A DNA stretch of 64,000 nt from Alteromonas sp. M12 (GTDB taxonomy: Bacteria; Pseudomonadota; Gammaproteobacteria; Enterobacterales; Alteromonadaceae): assembly GCF_037478005.1 (NCBI RefSeq), contig NZ_CP144164.1:2356001-2420000 (forward strand). Direction: 5' to 3'. This document shows positions 8,170 through 18,502 of this stretch, in pieces. The position numbers and the translations under genes were made by a program. Within the stretch, counting starts at the first letter, position 1. The number at the start of each line of letters is the position of its first letter. The notes under the pieces were generated by a model. It searched no databases, was not told where the DNA came from, and was given only the letters and a program-made list of their open reading frames with translations.

Positions 8170-9507
8170 ATGTTCCCCGAGAATAACGTATTAGAACAGC
8201 TTTATAGCAGCGCCAGAATTGCTCAATTAGACAAACCCCACGTATTTCCCCAAGATGTATTGGAACACCTTGCCGACCCCTTTTTTGTTGATACTGATTT
8301 TATGAGCAAGCAAGTTGTGGGGCATTCATATTTAGGTCAACCCATACAAATGGTTACTGTTGGCAAAGGCAACATAGCGATTTTATTTTGGTCACAAATG
8401 CACGGTGATGAGCCAACGGCAACCGCGGCTTTGTTGGATTTAATTCAGTTTTTCCAGCAAAACAAAATACGTCCTTGGTTGAACGAGATTCTAGACAAAG
8501 TTACCTTGCATATAGTGCCAATGTTGAATCCAGATGGTGCACAGCAGCAAACTAGAGAAAATGCACAAGGCATCGACATAAACCGAGATGCTGCAGCGTT
8601 ACAAACCCCCGAAGGTAAAGTATTAAAATCATTGTTCGACAATATTAAGCCACTTTTTGCTTTCAACCTCCACGATCAGTCGAAATATTATCGTATTGAG
8701 GACACTTTGAAGCCGGTAGAAATGGCGTTTCTCGCGCCCGCAGGCGACGCTCAGGAAAGTATCCCTGAACATAGGTGTAATGCCATGAAATTAATCGCTG
8801 CGATGCTTTCAGATATGTCTGATGAATTATTTGCAAAGGTTGCAAAGTATCAAGATAGTTATTCACAGCGGGCTTTTGGTGATCTCGCTTGCAGCCAAGG
8901 AATTGCTTGTGTGTTAATCGAATCTGGGGCAACTTTTAACGATTCAAATAGACAAAATGCTAGACGCTTAAATTTTTTATGTTTATTGCATAGTATTCAT
9001 CATATTGCCGAGCAGTCATACAACAAAGTGCTAGAGTTCGATTACAATTCTTTACCATTTAATATTGAAAACGGGTTGAGCGATCTAATCATACGGGGCT
9101 TGAACGTCGATACCGTAAATGCCAGTTTCAGTGTCGATGTGGCGATTAAACAGCAGCACCAAAAGCTAGCACTTATTAGTGAATTAGGTGACTTACAACA
9201 ATTAGGTGCTTATGAAGTATTAAATGCCCATAACTTTAGCTATGCACCTGGCAATACTTTTGAAGTAAACCAACCTATTGATTTAAACAAAGATAAATAT
9301 ATATCGTTGTTACGTAATGGATTTTGTCGGTTCAGTGGTGATATATCTTTAATTAATCAATTAACTGACTGGCCGATTATTAAAGTACCTGGGGAGTCGG
9401 AACCTGCTGGGTTTTGGCGTAAAAACATGCCTCCAACTTGGTTAATGTTATTTAATGACCAAGTCAAAGCTGCGTTATTAGAAGGGAAATTGATCGTTTT
9501 GGAGTAG
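8170..9507 (+). CDS. M14-family zinc carboxypeptidase-like protein
   Basis: A 445-residue protein whose N-terminal two thirds resembles M14 metallocarboxypeptidases: zinc ligands H78 and E81 in MHGDE, PMLNPDGAQ and DINRD substrate-site segments (about 117-140), the third ligand H168 in FNLHDQ, and a candidate catalytic glutamate E251 in VLIESGA. No signal peptide is evident, so the enzyme is probably cytoplasmic. The C-terminal part (about 290-445) has no motif I recognise. GGAG 7 bases before the ATG supports the start. It may release C-terminal residues from peptides, or act on a modified peptide or amidated substrate; the exact substrate cannot be told from sequence. Confidence 0.85.
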   Translation: MFPENNVLEQLYSSARIAQLDKPHVFPQDVLEHLADPFFVDTDFMSKQVVGHSYLGQPIQMVTVGKGNIAILFWSQMHGDEPTATAALLDLIQFFQQNKIRPWLNEILDKVTLHIVPMLNPDGAQQQTRENAQGIDINRDAAALQTPEGKVLKSLFDNIKPLFAFNLHDQSKYYRIEDTLKPVEMAFLAPAGDAQESIPEHRCNAMKLIAAMLSDMSDELFAKVAKYQDSYSQRAFGDLACSQGIACVLIESGATFNDSNRQNARRLNFLCLLHSIHHIAEQSYNKVLEFDYNSLPFNIENGLSDLIIRGLNVDTVNASFSVDVAIKQQHQKLALISELGDLQQLGAYEVLNAHNFSYAPGNTFEVNQPIDLNKDKYISLLRNGFCRFSGDISLINQLTDWPIIKVPGESEPAGFWRKNMPPTWLMLFNDQVKAALLEGKLIVLE

Positions 9508-9672
9508 ATGTCGGAATTCATCTTATCAATACATAATTAAGCAAATCCTATAGAAACGTCTTGATTACCGTTCATTACCGTTAAAATTTCTTAAGCTAAA
9601 TGTCGTATTTACAAGGCATTTTTTAGAAAATGCGATAAGCTATTTGTTCGCCCAAAAAGGTTAGGGATAAAA

Positions 9673-11727
9673 ATGAAAAAAGTTATAGTCACTTTTATGT
9701 TGATTGGTGGGTTAATCTCTCCAACAATTAATGCGAAAACCGAGATAGAGGTGCTCAAGTCTCAGGATATATTTGATATTGAGTATGCGGCAGACTTAAG
9801 CATAAGCCAAGATGGCAAAACAGTATATTTTGTCCGTCATTTTATGGATATTCAAAGCGACAGGAAGCTTGGCAATATTTGGTCTGTAGATACTAAAACT
9901 GGCGTTATGCTTCCGGTCACTACTGGCGAACAGTTAGATTTCAACCCGGTTTTATCGGCCGATGGCAGTAAACTCGCGTATATCTCGACTCAAACTGGTA
10001 AACCTCAGATTTATGTGACTTGGTTAGAAAGCGGTAAAACAGCAAAACTGACTAATTTGGTTTCTTCTCCTAGCGGTTTGAGTTGGTCTCCTGACGGAAA
10101 ATACATCGCCTTTAGTATGTTCGTAAATGGCAAACCTAAATCACCGGTTAGCCTTTCTGGTAAACCACCTGGGGCAAAATGGGCAGAGCAGGCCATTTAT
10201 ATTGATGATGTTTATTACCGATTTGATGGTGGGGGCTACAGCGTTCCGGGGACAACCGAATTATTTATCTTATCCGCCGACGGTGGTACGCCCAGACAGT
10301 TAACCAATGATGAGTTTGATAATGGTGGTGACTTAAGCTGGAGTAAAGATAGTCAATTCATATATTTTTCCGCCAATCGCTCAGAGAATCGCGAATTTGA
10401 GCCACTAAATAGTGAAATTTATGCTTTATCAATTACCGATAGTTCGATAAAGCAGGTGACTGATCGTGATGGTCCTGACACTAGTCCTAAGGTGTCACCG
10501 AATGGGAAATACATTGCATATATTGGTTTTGATGACCAACGTAAAAATTATGACAATGCTAAAGTGTATGTTAAACAACTTTCAGATGGTGAAACTATTT
10601 TCCAATCAGAAGGACTGGATCGCAGTATAGACGCTATCGCCTGGGATCAGAAAAGTCGAAATCTGTATATCCAATATGATGACAAAGGCAAAACAATTTT
10701 AGCCATGCAATCCCTAAAATCTGCAGATAAACGTAGCATTTTGTCTGATAAATTAGGAGGCCAATCGTATGGCCGACCTTACACAGGTGCAGAGTTTGCA
10801 GTTAGTGAAAATGGCAAAGTAGCGATTTCATACTCCAATCCTTTGCGGCCTGCTGATGTAGGCATTGTAGATAATAAACAAACCAAACAATTAACCCACC
10901 TCAATGATGATGCGTTAGGCCATAAAACCTTGGCCCAGATTGAAGAGATTTGGTTTAAATCGAGTGCAGATGATCAAGATATTCAAGGTTGGATAGCTTA
11001 TCCTCCTGGTTTCGATAAGAGCAAAAAATACCCATTAATCTTGGAGATCCATGGTGGTCCTGTGACTGCTTATGGACCGCATTTTTCAATGGAAATACAA
11101 TTGTTTGCCGCGGCAGGAAACGTTGTTTTGTATCTCAATCCTCGTGGTAGTTCTAGTTACGGAAAAGAATTTGCTCATAGCATAGATAAAAATTATCCGA
11201 GTCAAGATTACGATGATTTGATGTCTGGAGTTGATAGCCTGATTGAAAAAGGCTTTATCGATACTGAGCAGCTATTTATTACCGGTGGTTCTGGTGGTGG
11301 CACTCTGACAGCATGGTCAATTGGACACACTCAACGTTTTGCTGCCGCGGTAGTAGCTAAGCCCGTGATTAATTGGTACAGCTTTGTGTTAACTGCTGAT
11401 TTCTATCCATTCTTTTATCAATATTGGTTTAGTGGAAAACCTTGGGATAATCTAAACGAATACATGAAATATTCACCTATCAGTTATGTTGGCAATGTGA
11501 CTACACCAACTATGTTATTAACTGGCGAGTCGGATCATAGAACCCCCATATCTGAATCAGAGCAGTTTTATCAGGCACTAAAAATTCAAGGTGTGGAAAG
11601 TGCGATGGTTCGAATTCCAAATGCCTCCCATAGTATTTACCGTAAACCGAGTAATTTGATGGCTAAGGTAGAATACATTTTGTGGTGGTTTGAGCAACAT
11701 AAACCGAAAAAAGAGGGCGATAGTTAA
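9673..11727 (+). CDS. secreted S9-family prolyl oligopeptidase-like peptidase
   Basis: 684-residue serine peptidase with a signal peptide (MKKVIVTFMLIGG..., likely cleaved after INA, about residue 21), so it is periplasmic or exported. Residues about 40-420 form a TolB/DPP-like beta-propeller with repeated SPDG/SADG turns; about 430-680 is an alpha/beta-hydrolase with HGGP oxyanion region and the triad S540 (GGSGGG), D621 (ESDHRTP) and H653 (NASHS). It should cleave short peptides, as in dipeptidyl or acylaminoacyl peptidases. It is followed after 5 bases by the CNNM gene, so the two are likely cotranscribed. Confidence 0.92.
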   Translation: MKKVIVTFMLIGGLISPTINAKTEIEVLKSQDIFDIEYAADLSISQDGKTVYFVRHFMDIQSDRKLGNIWSVDTKTGVMLPVTTGEQLDFNPVLSADGSKLAYISTQTGKPQIYVTWLESGKTAKLTNLVSSPSGLSWSPDGKYIAFSMFVNGKPKSPVSLSGKPPGAKWAEQAIYIDDVYYRFDGGGYSVPGTTELFILSADGGTPRQLTNDEFDNGGDLSWSKDSQFIYFSANRSENREFEPLNSEIYALSITDSSIKQVTDRDGPDTSPKVSPNGKYIAYIGFDDQRKNYDNAKVYVKQLSDGETIFQSEGLDRSIDAIAWDQKSRNLYIQYDDKGKTILAMQSLKSADKRSILSDKLGGQSYGRPYTGAEFAVSENGKVAISYSNPLRPADVGIVDNKQTKQLTHLNDDALGHKTLAQIEEIWFKSSADDQDIQGWIAYPPGFDKSKKYPLILEIHGGPVTAYGPHFSMEIQLFAAAGNVVLYLNPRGSSSYGKEFAHSIDKNYPSQDYDDLMSGVDSLIEKGFIDTEQLFITGGSGGGTLTAWSIGHTQRFAAAVVAKPVINWYSFVLTADFYPFFYQYWFSGKPWDNLNEYMKYSPISYVGNVTTPTMLLTGESDHRTPISESEQFYQALKIQGVESAMVRIPNASHSIYRKPSNLMAKVEYILWWFEQHKPKKEGDS

Positions 11728-11732
11728 TTTTT

Positions 11733-12791
11733 ATGGTGCTACTAATAATATACGTAGTTGTTGCACTGGGATTTTCCTTTTTATGCTCGGTAGCTGAAGC
11801 GGTGATTTTAAGTATCTCTTCAGCATACATATCTGTATCCATGAATAAAGGCGAAAAATCAGGGAAGATTTTACATGATTTAACCGCCGATATTAATAAA
11901 CCGCTAGCGGCGATATTAACTCTCAATACCATTGCCCATACTATGGGGGCCGCTGGAGCCGGAGCCCAAGCCGCAGTGGTTTTTGGCGATGCGTACCTAG
12001 GTGCGGCGTCGGCAATATTAACCTTGTTGATATTAGTGTTCTCAGAAATCATTCCTAAGACTTTAGGAGCGACTTATTGGCGTCAACTTGCGCCAATTAC
12101 AGCTTATTTTCTGAAATATCTGGTTTGGATTTTGTACCCCTTTGTAAAAATGGCGAATGCGTTAACCAGTCGCTTCACCGAAGAAAGTCCTTTGAAAGGA
12201 CTGAGTCGTGGAGAACTCCACGCAATGACCGAATTATCTAAACACGAAGGACTATTGGATCACCAAGAAGCCAATATACTGCAGAGTTTACTGAGTTTAG
12301 ATGACTTAAAAGTCCGGGATGCGATGACCCACAGGACTGTGGTATTTAAAGTGTCTGAAAATATGACTGTTGAAACCTTCTATCATAAACATGCAACTGA
12401 AGTGTATTCGAGAATTCCTGTGTATGAAGACGAAGAGCCTGAAAAAATCAGTGGCTTCGTGCTCAAATCAGATTTGATATTAGCGCAAGCGCGGGGCAAT
12501 GGGTCTAAATTGCTTTCAGAATATCGCAAAGACATGGTTGCTCTGCTGAGTAGCACAAATCTTGCGGAAACCTTCCCACATTTCCTGCAATCACGTTCGC
12601 ACATACTATTAGTGGTTGATGAGTATGGTGGTATGGATGGTATTTTGACCTTAGAAGATTTGCTTGAGAGTCTTTTAGGTTTCGAAATTGTCGATGAGAA
12701 AGATAAGCACGTTAGTATGAAAAAAGTTGCAAGGCTCATGTGGAAACGGCGTGAACGGGAATTGTTTAACCAACAGCAAGAACAAAAATAA
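11733..12791 (+). CDS. CNNM/CorC-type membrane protein with CBS pair
   Basis: 352-residue membrane protein. Residues 1-160 form the CNNM (DUF21) domain with about four membrane segments and the SEIIPKTLG motif; about 200-320 hold two CBS domains (VRDAMTHR start; [23 protein letters not shown] end) that usually bind adenosine nucleotides. Members are linked to magnesium/cobalt efflux or resistance. The C-terminal CorC/HlyC domain found in longer homologues is missing, so this is a short type. It starts 5 bases after the S9 peptidase stop and ends 10 bases before lolD, making a plausible four-gene transcript. Confidence 0.88.
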   Translation: MVLLIIYVVVALGFSFLCSVAEAVILSISSAYISVSMNKGEKSGKILHDLTADINKPLAAILTLNTIAHTMGAAGAGAQAAVVFGDAYLGAASAILTLLILVFSEIIPKTLGATYWRQLAPITAYFLKYLVWILYPFVKMANALTSRFTEESPLKGLSRGELHAMTELSKHEGLLDHQEANILQSLLSLDDLKVRDAMTHRTVVFKVSENMTVETFYHKHATEVYSRIPVYEDEEPEKISGFVLKSDLILAQARGNGSKLLSEYRKDMVALLSSTNLAETFPHFLQSRSHILLVVDEYGGMDGILTLEDLLESLLGFEIVDEKDKHVSMKKVARLMWKRRERELFNQQQEQK

Positions 12792-12801
12792 AGTAGAGAA
12801 T

Positions 12802-13491
12802 ATGTCACAGTTGTTAATCTGTAAAAATGTCAGTAAGACCTATCAAGAAAATGACTCTTCAGTGCAAGTCTTAGATAAGGTTAATTTTCAGGTGGGTAAA
12901 GCAGAGCAAGTAGCCATACTTGGCAGCTCAGGGTCGGGGAAGAGCACCTTATTGCATATTTTGGGTGCTTTGGATACGCCATCTTCAGGTAACGTTTTGT
13001 TTAAAGGGCAAGACATCTTTAAATTTAATGAAAAACAGCAAGCTGATTTTCGCAATAAATGCTTAGGCTTTGTATATCAATTTCACCATTTACTCCCCGA
13101 ATTTACAGCACTAGAAAATGTGGCTATGCCGCTACTAATTGGTAAAACCAAGAGTGACCTAGCTAAGCACAAGGCAGAAGATATTCTAAAACGGGTAGGG
13201 TTAGGCCACAGACTAGACCATAAACCGTCACAAATGTCTGGCGGAGAACGACAGCGTTCTGCCATTGCGCGGGCGCTTGTAACTCAGCCAGATCTCGTTT
13301 TAGCGGATGAGCCTACAGGTAATTTGGATCACAAAACAGGGCAAAGTATCTATCATTTACTAAACGAATTGCGCGAGCAAATAGCGACCAGCTTTATAGT
13401 GGTAACCCATGATACCGAGTTGGCCTCTAAATTAGATAGGACCCTCAATATTACTGATGGAAAACTCGTAGAGCAGGGCGCTGCTGTATGA
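12802..13491 (+). CDS. lolD: lipoprotein-releasing ABC transporter ATPase LolD
   Basis: ATPase of the inner-membrane complex that extracts outer-membrane lipoproteins and hands them to LolA. The 229 residues contain Walker [10 protein letters not shown] (41-49), the signature MSGGERQR, Walker [13 protein letters not shown] and the switch histidine in VVTHD. I chose the ATG at 12802 because the AGAGAA before it is well placed and the protein then starts like other LolD; an open frame extends 25 codons further upstream into the CNNM gene but is not family-like. The stop overlaps the next gene by 4 bases (ATGA), so LolD and the permease are translationally coupled. Confidence 0.95.
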   Translation: MSQLLICKNVSKTYQENDSSVQVLDKVNFQVGKAEQVAILGSSGSGKSTLLHILGALDTPSSGNVLFKGQDIFKFNEKQQADFRNKCLGFVYQFHHLLPEFTALENVAMPLLIGKTKSDLAKHKAEDILKRVGLGHRLDHKPSQMSGGERQRSAIARALVTQPDLVLADEPTGNLDHKTGQSIYHLLNELREQIATSFIVVTHDTELASKLDRTLNITDGKLVEQGAAV

Positions 13492-14729
13492 GTTTAGTGG
13501 CACAATTAGCTTGGCGATTCCGTTCAGGTAAACGCCAAAATGGTTTTATTTCATTCATTTCCGCATCATCTACCTTGGGTATCGCTTTAGGGTGTATGGT
13601 GCTGATATTGTTGCTATCGGTGATGAATGGCTTTGAACGAGAGCTGAAAAATCAACTTTTAAGCTATATCCCTCACGGTGAGATATATGCATATGAAGGC
13701 ACTGGTCTGGAAAAATGGCAAGAACAACTCAACCGCTTGTCTTCCGATCCAAGAATAACCTCGATTGAACCTTATATTAAGGCCTCAGGCTTATTGCAAA
13801 AAGGCAATAAAATGAAAGCGGTGCCTGAGTTGGTAGGGATTGATTTGCATTACGCGCAAAACAACAGACTAGTACAGCAAGTGGGCAAAAATCATTGGGC
13901 AAATTTTAAAGCCGACCCTAACAGTGTGTTATTAGGGCGCTCAATTATGCAACAACTTGCAGTGAATGTGGGTGACAAAGTGCAATTGGTGCTACCGCAA
14001 ATTTCCGATGACTTGTCGTTTTCAGCTCCGAAAACAGTGTGGTTGAATGTGGCTGGAGAAATTGCCATTGGTGGCGAGTTAGACTCCCAAATAGGTTTTA
14101 TGCACATAAAGTTAGCGGCAGATACTCTCGGCACTGTTACTGGGGCGCAAGGATTACGTTTTCGTTTCGATGATCCTTTCATCGCCAATAGTGCCATACG
14201 GGAGTTTGGTTTTTCATTCACACAGCACGTGTTTATGTCTGATTGGATGCGAACTCAAGGACATTTGTATCAAGATATTCAATTGGTTAGAGCGGTCGTC
14301 TATGTGGCGCTCACTTTAGTCATTGGTGTCGCATGCTTTAATATTATTTCAACCTTGGTTATGGCTGTTAGTGAAAAGCGAGCGGAGATAGCTATGCTCA
14401 AAACGATGGGCGCAAGGGATAAATTAATTATTCAAGTTTTTGTATTGCAAGGTGCGGTAAACGGTATCATTGGAACTTTGGTTGGGGTGATATGTGGCGT
14501 GTTATTGGCAGAATACTTAACCCCGATAGCGATTTTTATTGAAAACGTCAGTGGCGTTAAATTTCTTTCAGGGGATGTTTATTTTATCGATTTTTTACCT
14601 TCACAGTTGCGCTGGAGTGAAGTCTTTTTTACCGCGTTAATCGCTATTTGTTTGAGTTTGTTGGCAACTATTTATCCGGCCTTCAAAGCAACCAAAATAA
14701 ATCCTGCAGAGGCACTAGGGCAACACTAA
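13488..14729 (+). CDS. lolE: LolC/LolE-family lipoprotein-releasing permease
   Basis: Permease partner of LolD. The 413 residues show the family plan: an N-terminal helix (about 22-47, with SLGIALG-like [11 protein letters not shown]), a large periplasmic domain (about 50-260) and three C-terminal helices (about 265-290, 320-345, 375-400), with the conserved cytoplasmic loop [14 protein letters not shown]. Only one such permease is encoded here, and the gene before lolD is a CNNM protein, not lolC. So either LolC is elsewhere or this single subunit works as a LolF-type homodimer; the symbol is given by context and is uncertain. Its stop lies inside the terminator stem. Confidence 0.88.
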   Translation: MSLVAQLAWRFRSGKRQNGFISFISASSTLGIALGCMVLILLLSVMNGFERELKNQLLSYIPHGEIYAYEGTGLEKWQEQLNRLSSDPRITSIEPYIKASGLLQKGNKMKAVPELVGIDLHYAQNNRLVQQVGKNHWANFKADPNSVLLGRSIMQQLAVNVGDKVQLVLPQISDDLSFSAPKTVWLNVAGEIAIGGELDSQIGFMHIKLAADTLGTVTGAQGLRFRFDDPFIANSAIREFGFSFTQHVFMSDWMRTQGHLYQDIQLVRAVVYVALTLVIGVACFNIISTLVMAVSEKRAEIAMLKTMGARDKLIIQVFVLQGAVNGIIGTLVGVICGVLLAEYLTPIAIFIENVSGVKFLSGDVYFIDFLPSQLRWSEVFFTALIAICLSLLATIYPAFKATKINPAEALGQH

Positions 14730-14770
14730 GCAGTTATTCAAGTAGAATACATTGCTGCTTAGTGTTTTTT
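14722..14770 (+). terminator. terminator overlapping the LolE stop codon
   Basis: AACACTAAGCAG (14722-14733) pairs with CTGCTTAGTGTT (14755-14766), followed by a T-run. The left arm contains the TAA stop. Confidence 0.8.
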
Positions 14771-14781
14771 CATCTGGAATA

Positions 14782-16143
14782 TTAATCCTTCGACTCTGGT
14801 GCGGTGGATTTAAAATCATGGAGGTCCACATTTTCAAAATCTACACCTGCATCCATATCGTAATACATAGCTTCGTCTAGTTCATTTTCGCTCTTCGCGA
14901 CAACACAAGAAACCATACAATCTCCAGTGATGTTGACTGCCGTTCTCGTCATGTCCAACAAGCGGTCTACACCGAGTATCAAGGCTACGCCTTCAACAGG
15001 TAAGCCAACTTGTACTAGCACCATAGATAACATTAATGTGCCAACACCAGGCACGCCAGCTGTGCCAACGGAGGCTAGCGTAGCGGTTAATACCACCATT
15101 AACATATCAGCAGTTGAAAGGTCGATACCATAAACCTGTGCAATGAATACGGTTGCTACCCCTTGCATGATTGCGGTCCCATCCATGTTGATAGTTGAAC
15201 CTAACGGAACTACAAAAGATGCAACTGATTTACTCACCCCTAATTTTTTAGTTGCTGTTTCCATGGTAACGGGCAAAGTTGCGCTGCTGCTTGCAGTACT
15301 GAAAGCAAATAATATGGCTTCACGCATTTTTAAGAATAAGAACTTGGGATTCAGTCCGGTCAACAGTTTAAGAATAATTGAATAGTTAACCAGACTATGA
15401 AATATCAATACTGCAAATACCAATACAAAGTAGATGGCCAAAGAAGCAATTCGTCCTTCATCGATGGTTGTGAATAGTTTTGCCAAAAGCGCAAACACAC
15501 CATAGGGGGCTAAGTTCATCAATATGGTAACTAGCTTCATAATTACAGCATTTAAATCTTCAAATAATGCTGCTACTCGTTTACCAGCATCGCCTACCAT
15601 GGCCATGGCTAAGCCAAATAAAACCGCAAAGGTTATGACTTGCAACATTTTACCTTCAGTAAATGCTTGAAAAGGATTCGATGGGAAGATATCGATAATC
15701 ACCATAGCCAAAGAGGGCGGCTCTTTTGCTGCGAATACCGCATCAGTAGGAATAGGCACACCTGCACCGGGTTGAACAATGAGCGCTGCAACCATCGCGA
15801 TGGTAATAGCAACCGCTGTGGTGCCGATGTACAGCAAAATAGATTTACCGCCCAGACGTCCTAACTTGCTTGGTTCAGATAAGTTAGAAACCCCACAGAC
15901 TAAAGATACAAAGACTAAGGGGACGATTAGCATTTTTAAACTGTTAATAAAAATCTGGCCAACTACATTAAATATACCATTGACTAAAACGTCATACGTA
16001 GAAACTGTTAACCCGAATACACTAAATGCTAAATCTCCGCTATCATCAAATGACCATTTTAAAATAACACCGGTAATTATCCCGGCAATCATGCCGATAA
16101 AGATTTTAGCGGTGAGACCAAGTTTTTTTGGAGATTGCTGCAT
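14782..16143 (-). CDS. dicarboxylate/amino acid:cation symporter (DAACS family)
   Basis: 453-residue inner-membrane transporter of the GltP/DctA/GLT fold. It shows repeated long hydrophobic helices, the serine-rich re-entrant loop ASSSATLPVTM, the second hairpin GSTINMDGTAIMQG and the substrate/cation site DRLLDMTRTAVNITGD. These mark sodium- or proton-coupled uptake of glutamate/aspartate or C4-dicarboxylates; the exact substrate is not clear. The TRTAVN part of helix 8 resembles amino-acid carriers as well as DctA. The C-terminal tail is acidic. It is a single gene, convergent with lolE and divergent from the Ig-repeat lipoprotein gene. Confidence 0.93.
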   Translation of the reverse strand: MQQSPKKLGLTAKIFIGMIAGIITGVILKWSFDDSGDLAFSVFGLTVSTYDVLVNGIFNVVGQIFINSLKMLIVPLVFVSLVCGVSNLSEPSKLGRLGGKSILLYIGTTAVAITIAMVAALIVQPGAGVPIPTDAVFAAKEPPSLAMVIIDIFPSNPFQAFTEGKMLQVITFAVLFGLAMAMVGDAGKRVAALFEDLNAVIMKLVTILMNLAPYGVFALLAKLFTTIDEGRIASLAIYFVLVFAVLIFHSLVNYSIILKLLTGLNPKFLFLKMREAILFAFSTASSSATLPVTMETATKKLGVSKSVASFVVPLGSTINMDGTAIMQGVATVFIAQVYGIDLSTADMLMVVLTATLASVGTAGVPGVGTLMLSMVLVQVGLPVEGVALILGVDRLLDMTRTAVNITGDCMVSCVVAKSENELDEAMYYDMDAGVDFENVDLHDFKSTAPESKD

Positions 16144-16265
16144 TTTTTGTCCTAAAGTTATTATTGATTTTTGGATAGCGTAGCAAGTTTAGGTCTTCAG
16201 CAAAACTATAAAATGACTTAGAACAGGTACTTGAATTGAAAAACATTATTTGTGGGAAAAATTGC

Positions 16266-18440
16266 ATGACTTCACGTTTGAAGATGTTGTTCGCAGCTCT
16301 ATTGATTTTTACTCTGTCAGCATGTGGCGGAGGAGGCTCAGTAGAGCGTGATTCTTCTGGTACAAGCACTGGCGGAACCGACACTACAGTAACTTACGAT
16401 GTTACATTAACTATTGCTGATCAAAATGGAAATACAGTGAACGAACTGACTTCCACTTCACCATTAATAGTGACTGCGACAGTAACTAGTTCCGGTGGTA
16501 GTGTAGAAGATCAATTAGTGACATTCACCTTTAGCCAAGACGGCCTAGCGACCTTTGATAACGATACGGGCACTGCGTTGACCAATGCTGACGGTGTTGC
16601 CACTATAGGTTTGCTGGTTGGTGCAAGCTCTGGTGATGGTTTGGTTACTGGCGCGCTTTCAGACGGGACAGAAGGGCAAGTGGGCTTTAGTTCTTCTGGT
16701 ACTTCGCAATCAGGTGTGACACCGGCTTCTCTTGAGTTATACGCTAGCTCAATTCAACTGGCATCCAGTGGTTCTGATGAAATAGAACTAATTGCCGTAG
16801 TGAAAAATGCACAAAATATTTTGTTATCCGGTGTAGATGTTTCTTTTTCTGCTAACAATGGTGCGGAATTGCAAATTGTACAAGGCACCTCAACAGAAGA
16901 TGGCACCGCCAGAGCAACGCTGACTAGCCGCAATAATCCAGAAAACAGAACGATTACCGCGACTGTTTCTTCGGGTACCTTTAATCAAACAGTCGATATT
17001 GAGGTTGTCGGCACCGAAGTGAATGTAGACGGCCCTATTTCAGTGGTGCTAGGCGATACCATAGATGTCACTATTAAAGTGGCTGATTCCGATGGCAACG
17101 GGGTGGCGAATCAAAGTGTTCAACTAAGTGCGTCACAAGGGGATATCGCAACCTCAGCAACAACTGACACAGAAGGGCAAGTAAGTATTCAATATGTGGC
17201 CACCACTTCTGGTGAAAATGAAATTACCGCCAGTGCGTTAAATGCCGAAGGAAGTTTAACCTTTACTGTGCAAGAAGATAGCTTTAGCTTCACCACAGTG
17301 CCAACCGAAGATGTTCCACTTAATACCAACTCAACGTTGGAAGTTACTTGGTTAAAAGACAATATTGCATATGTTGGTGGTGAAGTCACTTTGAGTTCTT
17401 CGCGTGGAGAATTTGTTTCTTCTTCAGCGATAACCGATAGCAACGGGGTTGCTTCTTTTGAGATACATTCAAGCAATGCTGGATTAGCTTCTATTACGGC
17501 GCTAGGGACTGATGGAAACGAGGATACCGTGAGTGCCAGAACGCAATTTGAATTTATTGCTACTGAGCCGGCGACTATCATTGTTGATGCTTCACCTGAT
17601 TTAATCGGACCAGATGGACAAACATCCACCATTACCGCTGTCGTACGTGATATCACCGGAAATCTTGTTAAAGGCAAGGTCATAAACTTCAGAGTGGACG
17701 ATGTCAGTGGTGGTTTTGTGTCGCCAAACTCGGCAACAACCGACAGTAACGGAATCGCTTCCACTGTTTATACTTCTAATGCGGTGAGCAGTGAAGATGC
17801 AGTCATTGTTTATGCAGACGTTGCTGATGATGAATCTGTGACTGATTTTACCACCCTAACTGTGGGTGATAGAGCCTTTGATATTTCATTAGGAACAGGG
17901 AACTTATTGGTATCGCCAGATGATTCAAGTTATTTAAAAGAGTTTTCTGTGTTTGTCAGTGACTCTGTTGGTCGAGCCGTGGAAAATGTTTCTTTAACCG
18001 CATCTTTAACACCGGTTAAATTCACAGAAGATGGCGTTTATCGAAAAGGGTTTTGGGTTTACGGTACTGATGTGTGGGTGATGAATGTAACTGCAACTTG
18101 CGCCAACGAAGATATCAATGGCAATGGGATTCTTGACAGTGGTGAAGATACCAATGGAGATGAAGAATTAACTCCAGGTATTGTTGGGACTATTGGTTTT
18201 ACCGATGGTAACAATGAAACTGATTCAAACGGTCAAGCAAAATTAGAAGTTCGTTACCCAAGGGCTTATGGCGGTTGGGCAGATGTTGAAGTCGCAGTAT
18301 TTGGCCAATCTTCTGGCAGTGAAGCTATTGAAAGTCAATATTTCACTTTTTCAGTTGCCGCTGACGATTTGGATGATGAAGCTTCACCACCGCCTAGCAG
18401 TCCGTTTGGAACCGGTTCTTCATGTGATGACGCTCTTTAA
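16266..18440 (+). CDS. large lipoprotein with bacterial Ig-like (Big_1/invasin-type) repeats
   Basis: 724-residue surface or periplasmic lipoprotein: the signal peptide ends in lipobox LSAC followed by GGGG, then a Ser/Thr/Gly linker. The body holds about five to six Ig-like repeats of roughly 90-100 residues, each ending in a TDxxGxA-type turn (for example NADGVAT, EDGTARA, DTEGQVS, DSNGVAS, DSNGIAS, DSNGQAK). Near residues 616-638 two EF-hand or dockerin-like acidic loops occur (DINGNGILD, DTNGDEE), so calcium binding is likely. I moved the start to the ATG at 16266, which has GGGAAAA upstream and gives a clean signal peptide; an upstream TTG is possible. Inference: adhesion or cell-surface structural role. 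No catalytic domain is seen. Confidence 0.85.
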   Translation: MTSRLKMLFAALLIFTLSACGGGGSVERDSSGTSTGGTDTTVTYDVTLTIADQNGNTVNELTSTSPLIVTATVTSSGGSVEDQLVTFTFSQDGLATFDNDTGTALTNADGVATIGLLVGASSGDGLVTGALSDGTEGQVGFSSSGTSQSGVTPASLELYASSIQLASSGSDEIELIAVVKNAQNILLSGVDVSFSANNGAELQIVQGTSTEDGTARATLTSRNNPENRTITATVSSGTFNQTVDIEVVGTEVNVDGPISVVLGDTIDVTIKVADSDGNGVANQSVQLSASQGDIATSATTDTEGQVSIQYVATTSGENEITASALNAEGSLTFTVQEDSFSFTTVPTEDVPLNTNSTLEVTWLKDNIAYVGGEVTLSSSRGEFVSSSAITDSNGVASFEIHSSNAGLASITALGTDGNEDTVSARTQFEFIATEPATIIVDASPDLIGPDGQTSTITAVVRDITGNLVKGKVINFRVDDVSGGFVSPNSATTDSNGIASTVYTSNAVSSEDAVIVYADVADDESVTDFTTLTVGDRAFDISLGTGNLLVSPDDSSYLKEFSVFVSDSVGRAVENVSLTASLTPVKFTEDGVYRKGFWVYGTDVWVMNVTATCANEDINGNGILDSGEDTNGDEELTPGIVGTIGFTDGNNETDSNGQAKLEVRYPRAYGGWADVEVAVFGQSSGSEAIESQYFTFSVAADDLDDEASPPPSSPFGTGSSCDDAL

Positions 18441-18452
18441 CCTCTGAAGCAT

Positions 18453-18483
18453 AAAAAAAACCTCGTAATTACGAGGTTTTTTT
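18453..18483. terminator. bidirectional terminator between the Ig-repeat gene and astB
   Basis: AAAAAAACCTCGTAA pairs with TTACGAGGTTTTTTT; perfect stem with A and T tracts on both sides, serving both convergent genes. Confidence 0.9.
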
Positions 18484-18502
18484 ATGTCTAAATTGTGGTT
18501 AT

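Noticed and set aside
12727..12801. 25-residue N-terminal extension of LolD
   Set aside because: It lies inside the CNNM gene and LolD homology begins at 12802 with a ribosome binding site.
17189..17764. 191-codon open frame antisense to the Ig-repeat lipoprotein gene
   Set aside because: It is a by-product of the biased codons of the repeats; no start signal and no recognisable domain.
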